Positions 1 to 9,196 of a stretch of 64,000 nt of DNA are shown in pieces. Source of the DNA: Lunularia cruciata (taxonomy: Eukaryota > Streptophyta > Marchantiopsida > Lunulariales > Lunulariaceae); contig OX419755.1 of the NCBI GenBank assembly GCA_948567375.1, positions 42,103,001 through 42,167,000 on the forward strand, read 5' to 3'. The position numbers and the translations under genes are program-made. Within the stretch, counting starts at the first letter, position 1. Every line of letters begins with the position of its first letter. The notes under the pieces were generated by a model that worked only from the letters and a program-made list of their open reading frames with translations, was not told the DNA's origin and did no database searches.

Positions 1-15
1 GATGTGAGGCTATAT

Positions 16-482
16 CTCTAGGCATTAGGGCACTCCTAGATATCTATCCAGAGTGGATGGTCCTATAGGTGGATGTTGAGAATGATTTTAATGACATCTC
101 AAGGGCATCCATCTTTAGAGAGCTTAGGGAGGTTGGTGGATCCTTGACGAGTCTTATTCCTTTTGTGTGATCTTTTTATGGCTCTCTTGCTTCCCTTTAC
201 TACTAGCACGGTGGTTCACATGAGGGAGTCACCGTCTTGGAGTCAACTATGGGTACACGTCAAGGAGATCCTTTAGGAGGAACTTGATTTACCATTGCTC
301 ACTTTAGAGCTCTCCTATCTACTACTTTGGCCATGTTAGGTTGTGTATTTCTCTCCTTGGTAGATGATACACACATCGTGTGCCCTATAGATCATATTAG
401 GCAAACCTTTGACTACTTGACTATCTAGCTACATCTAGTAAGCTTGAGAGTCAAGGTGTCAAAATTCAGGTCATGGTCTCCT
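16..482 (+). pseudogene. LINE-like retroelement, reverse transcriptase part
   Basis: A broken reading frame encodes non-LTR reverse transcriptase. Visible are the segment GTRQGDPLGG (251-280), the usual hallmark of LINE-type RT, and SLVDDTHI (354-377), which corresponds to the catalytic [FY]ADD box; here the residue before DD is V, and the two aspartates at 363-368 remain. Upstream, DVENDFNDISRASIFRELR matches the conserved RT block that starts with the first catalytic Asp. Several in-frame stops (near 55, 168 and 284) make it a relic. The frame resumes after 874, so the LTR fragment in between is an insertion. The family assignment rests on motif recognition only. Confidence 0.75.
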
Positions 483-505
483 TTAGGTATTCCTTTAGGG
501 GGGGA

Positions 506-873
506 ATCTGCACATTTCGAGGCCTAATTCATCCGTTTAGGCCTCCGAAATTGCCTTCAAAGATTTTAGGCATATTTTGGTTCCTACTCTATTAGTAGAA
601 GTACACTTCTGGTGATAACTCTTTCTGATCTGTTCAGTCCATCATGTGTAACATCCTTCCAGATGTTACCAAACCAATTCTCACCTTTAAATCATATGTC
701 TAGCTATTGGTTCTAAGGTTACCAAGTCTATTTTAGTTTCTGCTCTATTAGTAGAAGTACTCTTTTGGTGATACTTCTATCTGATCTATTTTGATTATCA
801 TGTATAACATCATTCTAGATGTTACCAAACCAAATTTCACATCTAAAGTATATGGCTAGCTCTTGGTATTACA
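506..873 (-). mobile_element. Solo or truncated LTR of family 2, inside the LINE
   Basis: This matches the family 2 LTRs at 40036-40631 and 46996-47751, in reverse orientation. It ends GGTATTACA, the complement of the LTR start TGTAATACC. It contains two tandem copies (about 575-728 and 729-873) of a roughly 150-bp segment with the shared core CTATTAGTAGAAGTAC. The other end is truncated, so no target-site duplication could be established. Confidence 0.7.
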
Positions 874-2230
874 GATATGCAAGTGGCATTTGGTATACCC
901 TTCTCTAGTATTGCTCGTAGACCATCCTACCTCATATGTGTAGTTCCCTCTTCCTCGTCCTTCCTATCACGCCTGAGACCCTTTGATAGGAAGATTATGG
1001 GAGTCTTTGGTGATATTATTGGACCAAGGACTTTTGAGTGTGTGATAGGGGATTTGGCACATAGATAGATGACTCTGTTAATCTTGTATGGAGGGGTTTG
1101 CTTGCTATTTATGGAGGAGACTGCACCTATAGTGTTTTTGGGTAGTTGGGCTCTCTCGGCACCCTACTTTCCTCTCATTTTGTGATTGTTGATGGGCCGG
1201 TTTTGGAGACTTATGTGATAGAGGTGGAGGGGGATCCTTTTCTCTCCATATGTTATTGCGGCAGACAAGAGATAGTCTATCCCCACAAGCATGAGAGGAT
1301 GTTCCATCTGTTGTTTCACTATTGTTAGATTGGACTAGAGGTTTATAGTCTTCCTTGATGGAGCAACAATGTGAGCATATGTTACATTCTCTCTTAGTTA
1401 ACTTGTCCATTCCTCACGCTACTAGAGCACAGCTTTGCTCTTGCTCTAACAAGGATGCAAGCTCTTGGATCCTAGCTCAATCATGCATTAGGGCATTCCA
1501 ACTTGCACGAGCTACTTTCTTTATAGCGATGAGGTTTTGCCTAGGTTTGGTCTACACATTTGCATCTTCATTATTGACTTATGAGTGTGGTTCTATAATA
1601 GATGCAACATCGGTCCATATGATATGGTGTCCTTTTGGAGGATAGAGGATAACTACACATGATTCTATTAGGGACATAGTGTTTGTTATGGCACAGAGAG
1701 AGTGGATACTTGGCTTGGAAGGAGCATTCATATGCTTTGCAAATGACATGTGTCAAGGCATACTTATACTTGGTCCAAGATGATCAAGTGACAGTAGCTA
1801 ATGTCATGGTTACAGATCCTACACGAGATACAATTTTGAAGGGAGTGATTACCCATCCCCTTGGATGAGCGGCGAGTGCAACAACAGGTCGCAAGGTCTC
1901 CAAGTATGGGGCATGTAGCAATGTCACCACTTTGTTCCTCTAGCCTTGGAGTTATATGGAGTGATGGACAAGGCATTTGACACATTTGTCAAAGAGTGTG
2001 AAAGGGCTTATCATGTTAGACAGTAGAGGGTATCATTCTCACTCTCATACTTTGTAGTATATTTTAGACAACATGTGTCCATTGCTCTATAGAGTGTAAT
2101 GGCTGGTGCAATCCAGAAGAGAACAATCACACTAGGTGATGCTTCTTGGGATGCTCCACTTGTTTGTAGACCACACAACTTGCATAGCTTCTATATCTTA
2201 GGTGTGGTAAGGCAGATTTCTCATGTATAC
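874..2230 (+). pseudogene. LINE-like retroelement, C-terminal half
   Basis: This is the continuation of the RT at 16-482. The stretch RRPSYLICVVPSSSSFL (about 914-965) is part of the post-RT region seen in this LINE family. Around 1400-1640 the frame reads LARATFFIAMRFCLGL and then a Cys/His cluster (C-G-x-I-I-D ... H-M-I-W-C) that matches the family's CCHC-type zinc motif. It is followed by THDSIRDIV and, at about 1795-1830, VANVMVTDPTRDT, which resembles the core of a restriction-endonuclease-like domain (D and TDP). From about 1900 to 2200 the tail FRQHVSIAL is recognisable. Stops and frame changes show it is dead. The endonuclease reading is inference from layout. Confidence 0.65.
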
Positions 2231-2235
2231 TCTAT

Positions 2236-2250
2236 TGGGGCTTAGCCCCA
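2236..2250. repeat. Small hairpin at LINE 3' end
   Basis: The sequence TGGGGC-TTA-GCCCCA is a perfect six-base-pair stem with a three-base loop. It lies just after the last recognisable coding part of the LINE and before the tandem repeat, so it may belong to the element's 3' tail. Confidence 0.5.
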
Positions 2251-2270
2251 TTTTACCTTTTTCATCTCTC

Positions 2271-2376
2271 CCTTGTAAGGCTTGATGGGGTCTTCCCATC
2301 CTTCATGTTTTCTATGCGGTCGTCCTTGTAAGGCTTGATGGGGTCTTCCCATCCTTCATGTTTTCTATGCGGTCGT
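2271..2376. repeat. Tandem duplication, 2 x 53 bp
   Basis: Two identical 53-bp units, 2271-2323 and 2324-2376, each begin CCTTGTAAGGCTTGATGGGG. They follow the LINE remnant directly and probably represent its 3' tail. Confidence 0.9.
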
Positions 2377-2380
2377 CCTT

Positions 2381-3015
2381 CTCCCTGACTGAGTGATTAG
2401 GCTACGAGGAAAAGCTCGGATCATTTTCCTCCGGAATAAACACAAGATTAACGAAGTAACTTCAATAGTCGCTGTGTTGTGTCATTTTCAGTTTAACTGA
2501 AGAGAATGACACCAGATTGAGTAATGAGATGCAAATCTAGACACTTGTCCATGGAGATGATTAACTTTAAACATGTAATCAAACTTAAGAATCAGAACTT
2601 GAACGCCTGTCTGGACTCTTGGGAACGACGAGTATTAGGTCTCCATGGTATCACAAGGATATGTCAATGGTCTGTAATGCATGTTGCAAATCTGCACCCC
2701 TGCTCAGAACTCGGTACCCACCGTCTTGCCTGCCAGGCCCCATGTGAACCTCGTACAAACTGGGGAACTCCGTAGGCTAAAACTGGAGTCGAGACGCGTG
2801 GGGAGAGGACACCAGCTTCTACTATTGAACATCTAAATAGTAGAAGCTGTAGATAAATAAGATCCATAGAATGCGCGACACTTGTAGGCATGCGCATAAC
2901 GGCTGACTCCTTTTTACTGTTGAATGGGAGAGGGGTTCACATCTTCCGCCCTAATGCAATCTTGCAGAGAAGCGAGCACTGTCTGTTTTGTCGAGCTCCC
3001 TTTCGATTACCGGCA
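2381..3015. other. Non-coding flank upstream of the first gene
   Basis: No recognisable gene is seen. The stretch holds a perfect 13-bp inverted repeat (2814-2848, listed separately) and a TATA-like TAGATAAATAAG at about 2850. It may be promoter and 5' UTR of the ORF starting at 3016. Confidence 0.4.
2814..2848. repeat. Perfect 13-bp inverted repeat, 9-nt loop
   Basis: AGCTTCTACTATT at 2814-2826 pairs perfectly with AATAGTAGAAGCT at 2836-2848 around the loop GAACATCTA. It could be a tiny MITE relic, an RNA hairpin in a 5' UTR, or chance. No flanking duplication was seen. Confidence 0.8.
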
Positions 3016-3516
3016 ATGGCTTCAGCTAGCTCAGTAAATTCACAGCAAAGCAGTGCATTTGAAAGTTCTGAAGTCCCTTCGGAGCTGGAGAAGGAGAAGA
3101 CTGAGGTAGAGAGGATCGCTCCCAGTGGTAGTCATGGTCATCACCACCGGGCGGGTGAAGATGGGGAACTGCCAAACATAGAAACGGAGATGATGGCGAA
3201 AATTGGCACCTGCTTAGGATCGATGGAAGCTCAGATGGGAAATACAAATCGGTTGCTGGAATCTCTGGTCAAAGAAATGAAAGGAATGAGAGAAGAGTTG
3301 AAAGCTTGTTCAGCGAAGGAAGTGCAGGTCAGCACAGTAAAATTCGATAAGCTGTTGATTGAGCAAATACGAACCAACGACCTGATCGAAAAAGCACTTT
3401 ATGCCGAGCCATCAGCTAATCTGTTCGCGACTTCGAAGGAGAGGCATCCACACAAGACCTATTTGCGTCTTCTGGCTGAGGATTTGGAGGCGGTGAAGAG
3501 AAAATTGCGACAATGA
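3016..3516 (+). CDS. Unknown 166-residue coiled-coil protein
   Basis: An uninterrupted frame of 166 codons starts at an ATG in good plant context (CAATGGCTTC). The frame stays open upstream to 2890, but the inner ATG is preferred because the Ser/Ala-rich start looks like a natural plant N-terminus. The protein has a Ser-rich, acidic N-terminal third with a short His run (GHHHRAG), then a predicted helical, coiled-coil-like section (about residues 58-100, with repeated E, L, M and K), and a basic helical C-terminus ending EAVKRKLRQ. There is no signal peptide or membrane segment. I do not recognise the family. Even composition and length support a real gene; it could also be one exon of a larger one. 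Confidence 0.55.
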   Translation: MASASSVNSQQSSAFESSEVPSELEKEKTEVERIAPSGSHGHHHRAGEDGELPNIETEMMAKIGTCLGSMEAQMGNTNRLLESLVKEMKGMREELKACSAKEVQVSTVKFDKLLIEQIRTNDLIEKALYAEPSANLFATSKERHPHKTYLRLLAEDLEAVKRKLRQ

Positions 3517-4113
3517 TCGACTCCTTGTCGGCCAGTACTATGGGAATAGCTTACAGTCTTCTCTGCTGAAGTCTTTGGATGGCTGGTAACCGATTAAGTT
3601 TTTGCGATATTTTAGCACTTCGTGCAATTTGTAAACAACAATGCGGACAGATTTGTATTTATCTCAATTTAGAGGGTGGGTGTCTCAATTTACAGTAGCG
3701 GGTGAGCGAGGAACATACAGAACAAATTTGACGATAATTTCGAGTGTTCTTGGCTCGAGATGACTTAGATACAATGAGGCTGATTCTGCTGTCGATTCTG
3801 CTGCGCTTGATGCGAAGAAATGTTCTAATTGTATCTACGTAATGACAGCAAAATGGAGGACGAGAGGGCTATGACAGCTATGATGTGGTGCTCACTCTAA
3901 TTAAACTTCACTTCACTTCCGCAGCTAGTTGGTCCAACGTAGAAGCAACACATATGGAGAACTTTGCACAAACTGGCATTCAACTAGAAACGTCTCAATT
4001 CATGAGCCCGTAGTTGATTCCTCTCCGTCTCTAAATACCTGTAAGAAGCTGGTACTCATTTGGTGAATTCTGAATTCACGTATTAGATTGCTCTCATTGT
4101 ATACCTGTTTCAG
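3517..4113. other. Intergenic or intron-rich stretch
   Basis: No gene is recognised. From 3919 a possible exon follows the acceptor-like CTTCCGCAG and stays open to a donor-like CCT|GTAAGA at about 4039, but its phase does not fit the exon at 4114, so the link is not supported. Confidence 0.3.
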
Positions 4114-4748
4114 GCTCTGTCCTTTGTTGACGTCCACAATTACCTGGAAGGCACGAACATTTATGGGAGTAATATGTTTCCTTATTCTCATCTCAATGTT
4201 ACTGTCGATATGAACTCTCAGGACCTTGCTTTCCAGCCAACGTGAGTTTGCTTAGCTCATGCACTAGAAAGTGTTCAAGGAGATCAGTTTATAATGTTGC
4301 TTCTTCCATGGATACCGAGAGCAAGAACCTCGCGATTATACCAGTCAGATTGACAACAGTTTTCTAACTCTAGCAAATGGATTCCCTTCATGATTACAAG
4401 ATGTGCATCCAGACTGGTGCGGACCACTATGATACTGGTCCAAACAGAAGAGCAGAAAGCTATTCTGAAGGTGGCTTCCGTAGTTTCTCAGTGGCCATCG
4501 CATACCAGTTACTCTCAAGTATTTGATTCATAGCACGGCAACACTTGAATTGCTCCTTTTAATTTGAGGGTATCACCTGGCCAGTCACTGGTGCCCTGAA
4601 CTGTAATGATGGTGGGTTTACAATGACCGTAGACATTCAAGTGTTGCTTGTTGAAGGTCACGATAGAACACTTCGTCAAAATGATCAGAAGCTTCTTCGG
4701 TTCCAACTAAATGATCCGGACGAATGTCATGTTTTGAATGGGGAGAGC
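4114..4748 (+). CDS. Putative three-exon fragment of an unknown gene
   Basis: Three stretches join in one frame with splice-like borders. Exon A (4114-4241) follows a pyrimidine-rich TTTCAG acceptor and ends at AAC|GTGAGT. Intron 4242-4373 ends TTTTCTAACTCTAG, a textbook branch point and acceptor. Exon B (4374-4518) continues in phase and ends at CAA|GTATTT. Exon C (4569-4748) ends at TGA 4749-4751. Together they give about 151 residues, including SHLNVTVDMNSQDLAFQ, TRCASRLVRTTMILVQ and LLRFQLNDPDECHVLNG. The second intron is only 50 nt, short for a plant. Beyond 4749 similar coding-like text continues in shifted frames (DDVILIHGHLEGELGEHAG, then VEYPRASGQDLGVQLSW), so the locus may be a pseudogene. 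I do not recognise the product. Confidence 0.35.
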
Positions 4749-4751
4749 TGA

Positions 4752-6620
4752 CGATGTTATTCTCATTCATGGACATTTGGAAGGAGAGCTTGGTGAACAT
4801 GCTGGTCATCAAGTTGAAAGTTGAATACCCAAGGGCCTCAGGTCAGGATCTCGGTGTGCAACTAAGCTGGTGCACATAACACTCCCTAAATGAATGGTTC
4901 AGCGTCCTGCGAGGTCTCCTCCGGAACTTATCAGAGGTTTAAAAGTGGGCCCATTATAGGATGGCACTAACAAGTCACTTGGGGTTCTCATGAGTGGACG
5001 TTAGATATTCAATAGACGATAAGTTGGCCTGATTTGACTGGTGATTTCAATGAGCCGCAGAGGTAAAGTGCCAAATCTTGACCCCAAATATCGAATAGAG
5101 TTATAGGCTTTAACATATACCAAAGCCAATGCTATTATTGAAGAAGGTGGTCGAAATTTGCTCATCCCCATTTCGACAGGAATGCCGATCACCGGGCAGA
5201 CATTTAGCGCAGAAATATCGATCTCCTAGGAGGATTGAAGAAAGTTGAACCACAGTAATAATTCCGTTCCCTTGAGTCATCAGCTTTTGATGGAAATTCC
5301 AGTATCATCTCAGTTGGTGCTTGCTATTCCTAATAACCACCCAATGCTCTACTAGAATGTGGATGGTGGTTCCAATCCACCCACAGGAATTGGAAGATGT
5401 GAATTGTTGAAAGGATCTCAACACTATTTTCAGAAAACCAACGTGGTTATCAATGATCAATTCAAGTGTTTTTCGTTTGAGAGTCTCGCACGACAATTCA
5501 TTCGTGATGTCAAGGCTCGTCAACAGAGCTGCGGTATCTGCGCAAAATTGGTTGTCACGATCTAATAGTCCCGCTTATGATGCGCTTCCCCGGAACAAAA
5601 CGGAGTTGATATGCGTCTGAGGTTATCTTGTACACAATACCGAACAACATTGCACAGGGTGGGCGAGATTGCTTATCTTGCACAAACAGGAGTGTCACTG
5701 CAGCACTCTCCTTGTCTTCAGTCCCACGGATCCACGAGGGTGAGGACGGGTGGAGTGAACCTTGACCTCTCCGGATTGCTGTTCATCGTTGACATGGTCG
5801 GTCAGGTTAAGTGGATCTATGCAGTTCATTCATAGGTACAGGCACAGGGTCGAAGAAGAAAGAAGAACTTGTCTTCTGTGCTAAGATCCTCGGCACCGTT
5901 CCACTACTATGAAACCCGAATTCGCTTTTCAAGTCATCTTGAGATCTGCTATCGAAGTGGGGGGGTTATTTCAAAGATGTGGAACTCGTGGATGCGCAGG
6001 GATCTAGTTTATGAGTCCTGCAAACGAAGCCCATGCAGATGTCTATAACATGGATCGATCTCTGGCGTTGATTCACTTGACTTAACCTTGGACATGGTAG
6101 TCCGATGCGTGGTGCCTGATCCTTGCACTTGGATGATCGAAGGTTGGTCGGAGAATGAATGAATCTTCTTCCGTCCAGTGAAGGACTCATCTCGTACAAG
6201 AGTTCACGAACCATGGTTCTTTAGAAGGAGAAGTCAAGACGGTTATTGGCCTCAACAGGTTGGTGCGTAATCTCGGCAAGAACCATCTTGTGGATTAGAG
6301 AAATTCAAATGAGCCTCTAGAGGAAGAAGATTTTATTGGCAAAAATACTCTCATGCTTAGTACGGGGAAGAAATTGGTGCAGGGAAAAATTGGTTCGAGA
6401 TCGGTCGCAGGATCTTCTACAGCCCAATCTCAATTTCACGGTCTAGTTCAGCTGACTAAGAACGGGAATGCCGAGGCAGGTAGAAAAGAGCCAGGAAGCA
6501 GACTGTCAAAAGAATCAGGGGGCAGGACGAGCGAACGAAGGAAGGAAGAAGACTCCTAAGCTGTAAGATACAGTACGAAATTCCTCCCTCCATCTTGAAC
6601 TGTAAATCTTGAACTGAAGA
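4752..6620. other. Coding-like patches, unresolved gene or pseudogene
   Basis: Several short open patches read like protein on the plus strand. Examples are EEGGRNLLIPISTGMPITGQ (about 5130-5200), GSQHYFQKTNVVINDQFKC (about 5416-5472), VNLDLSGLLFIVDMVGQVKW (about 5755-5815), SEGLISYKSSRTMVL (about 6177-6221) and a basic, Ser-rich run from 6353 to 6556. They lie in different frames. This could be the rest of the gene at 4114 with many introns, or a decayed copy. No family was identified. Confidence 0.25.
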
Positions 6621-7427
6621 ATGACAATTTCTGACATAATGGAGTTGGTGAAAGAGTATGGAAAGCAGAAAGCCCGAGACTGGTGGGATTCATGGCAGAC
6701 GTTTCTTCAAAGCGTTCAAACCTGGCGTGACTCTGCCTCCGATAAGCTGCATCCATGGCTGCGGATACCGTTGCTAGCGTTAATAGACACGGTATACTGC
6801 TGTTTGGTTGGGGTTGGATTCATTGCCCTGCTTCTAGCCTGTTTTATCACATCATGCCTCTTTATGCTTATCGTGATGGCTCCTTTCCTCATCGTAGCCT
6901 CTTGGCTAAGCTCCTACCTACTGCCTCCAGTCGACAAAGCTTTCCACCCTACTATATACGTTAGACACGCAATTTTGGTGTTTGCCAGTGTCATCCTATA
7001 CTGCATTTTGTACCTCATGAACTGGCGTGTTCAAAAGACTGATCCAGAGTCAGATCTCACCGACTTTTTCGCTAATTATGTGGAACGACTGCCTACATTT
7101 CCATCGATTGTTGTCACTTACTTCCTCTGGATTGTAGTATCCGCATGTTTTGTTGTCTTTGCCTTTGATTTCACCCTGGGAGTCGGTTGGGCATTCGTTG
7201 CAATTTCCTGTTTTCTCTACTACTTCTTTCAGCTGTGTTACTTGCTCATACTCTACGTCCCTTCGTATGTACTCATACCGGTGACAGTTTTCCTTCCCCT
7301 CTTTTTCTATAGTCTGCTTCGTAGGGTGCAGTCTTGCTCCGAGACTGTTGATGAGAACGGGGAGCCACAAAGTCCTCATTCTGCTGAGTCTATGTATGGC
7401 GACATACAAAGCTCTTTACTGGCTTGA
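6621..7427 (+). CDS. Unknown intronless six-helix membrane protein
   Basis: A continuous 268-codon frame. The first 48 residues form an amphipathic, Trp-rich helix (RDWWDSWQTFLQSVQTWRD). Hydrophobic segments follow at about residues 51-73, 75-97, 113-133, 160-180, 185-205 and 207-232, so roughly six membrane spans with short loops. The loop after span three is acidic (TDPESDLTDF). The polar C-tail (about 36 residues) is Ser-rich and ends in DIQSSLLA. No catalytic or transport motif is visible and I do not recognise the family; a plant-specific membrane protein is the most I can say. Clean, long and compositionally distinct from its surroundings, it is likely real. Confidence 0.65.
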   Translation: MTISDIMELVKEYGKQKARDWWDSWQTFLQSVQTWRDSASDKLHPWLRIPLLALIDTVYCCLVGVGFIALLLACFITSCLFMLIVMAPFLIVASWLSSYLLPPVDKAFHPTIYVRHAILVFASVILYCILYLMNWRVQKTDPESDLTDFFANYVERLPTFPSIVVTYFLWIVVSACFVVFAFDFTLGVGWAFVAISCFLYYFFQLCYLLILYVPSYVLIPVTVFLPLFFYSLLRRVQSCSETVDENGEPQSPHSAESMYGDIQSSLLA

Positions 7428-9196
7428 AAAGGAAGAGCTGCCACACAATCCTGTTCCTATTGCCTCGAGTGTACAATCCTTCGGTTCTTTCAGTCTCCGG
7501 CAGATGAAGGCAGACGCTTTGAATTTTCGTCGTAATTTCTGCTCCTGGGAAGGAGACGGTCGTGGTCGCCAATAGATGGTGTGATTTGCGAGTGCGACCT
7601 ATGCCAGAGACTCACCATCGCAGGAGAATGGAGAAAGCTAAGCACGGCACACGGATGGTTAAATCTGCAAGAAGGTTCAGCTTTCAGAATGGACGGATGA
7701 AGGGAAAGGGTTCTCAGATACATGAATCTGCTAAATTTTAACACCTCTCGAAAAGCGAGATTGTGCCTGAAACGGGAGCGGAGACCTTCGGGACGTTGTT
7801 TTTCCCCTAACTGATGTACAAAGGAGTGACGCTCTGACGCCAAATGTAAAATTGATGTCGAGAGGTAAGGTTTTGCGTGCGATAAGCAGAGTCCACCTCC
7901 AGTACAAGGGTTCGACTTTAGTTCCGATTTTGGACTGGAATCACAATGATCGAGAGCTGGAGCTTGGAGAATTGGTTAGAACGAAGTGTACCTAATGAAA
8001 TCTGCTGTACAAGAATTTGACTACACTCTAAAGAAGAGATTTCTCGATTGATCGACCATACGGGTTATAAGCCAAGTGGTTCTTTCAGGGCGTCGAACCC
8101 AAACCTCTATTTGTAAGCGCTCCCAACTTCCCTCTACGAAGGAGCAACTGATAAAGTGATGTTTCTCTGCTCTCCTCTATCCTGTGACTCCTGTCTTCTT
8201 ACCTTCGGCAAGCAAAATTAATTCTTGCAGGTAAGAGCCAATCTAAACTGAAATTTAGGTCGTTGACCGTGACAGGTAAGGTAGAGGTCTACAGAAAAGT
8301 TTCACCTAGTCAAGCAAACCTAATGCAGAGGCCCACACTTGCATTTAGTCTTTCGGATTAGGGTACAGAAGAGTATCCACTTCAATGTTTACATCATGTA
8401 CAGGAAGCGCGATTATTAATCAGTTCTAACACTACTTGATATTATTGTGCAACTGTAGCTATGTGATCCAGCTTAAGACAAAATGAAGGACCGCAAAGAA
8501 AATGGAGAATGGAGATGGAGATAATGAAGACACAAGACCACATAACCACGATCGACATCCGGTGGGGAGTGTTATCCAAAAATCCAACATACGAACTAGA
8601 AGAATAACTCAATCAATTCCTAGTTCAACTCTTGCCGGTCACGAGTGCGACTTCGGCTTTTCATGATAAGACAAGTAGACTTCATTCTCATCTGAAAAAA
8701 TATGATCCGTCACACCGGCAAGATGGTGTTGTCGTCGATGATAAACTAAACGATCCAGTTCATAACTCCGGTGCTAGGACGTATTAGCCTGCTACTGTAC
8801 ATTTCCTCTACTGAGGTGAGGAATCTAACACCTCTAAATACCTCAGCGTCATCCACGTCCAATCCTTGATTTGAAATATGGGCTGTGCAAGAATGTCAAT
8901 CTGTCGTAGTATACAAATGTGTTTATCTAATTAAAATTGCTGGGAAAACTACATCTTCTCGCGCCTTGCCTTTCCCGCATCTTCAACAAGCTCCGTGAGA
9001 TTGCTGGGGCATGGCCCCGATAAAAGTTGCATGTCGGATGTTATCTCCATCTGACGCCGAAAGCGAAGACACAAAAGAACTCTACTATCTTCAGGGCTCA
9101 TGCTTACAAGAATATGGAGCAGTCTCTCGGTAGTCAGTGCCATAGCCGCTGTTCCTCCCGTTATTGAAGACAATAAATCTTCTCGAAGCAAGATTG
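7428..9196. other. Intergenic region between convergent genes
   Basis: It lies between the 3' end of the membrane-protein gene (plus) and the last exon of NOP53 (minus), so it should hold both 3' UTRs and terminators. Small open frames at 7490-7843 and 8949-9230 on the minus strand show no family signal; the second overlaps the last NOP53 exon in another frame and is not a gene. Confidence 0.45.

Noticed and set aside
4114-5835. SMCHD1/GMI1-type hinge protein
   Set aside because: Short phrases such as LSGLL were suggestive, but no ATPase or hinge motif could be found, so the name is not supported.
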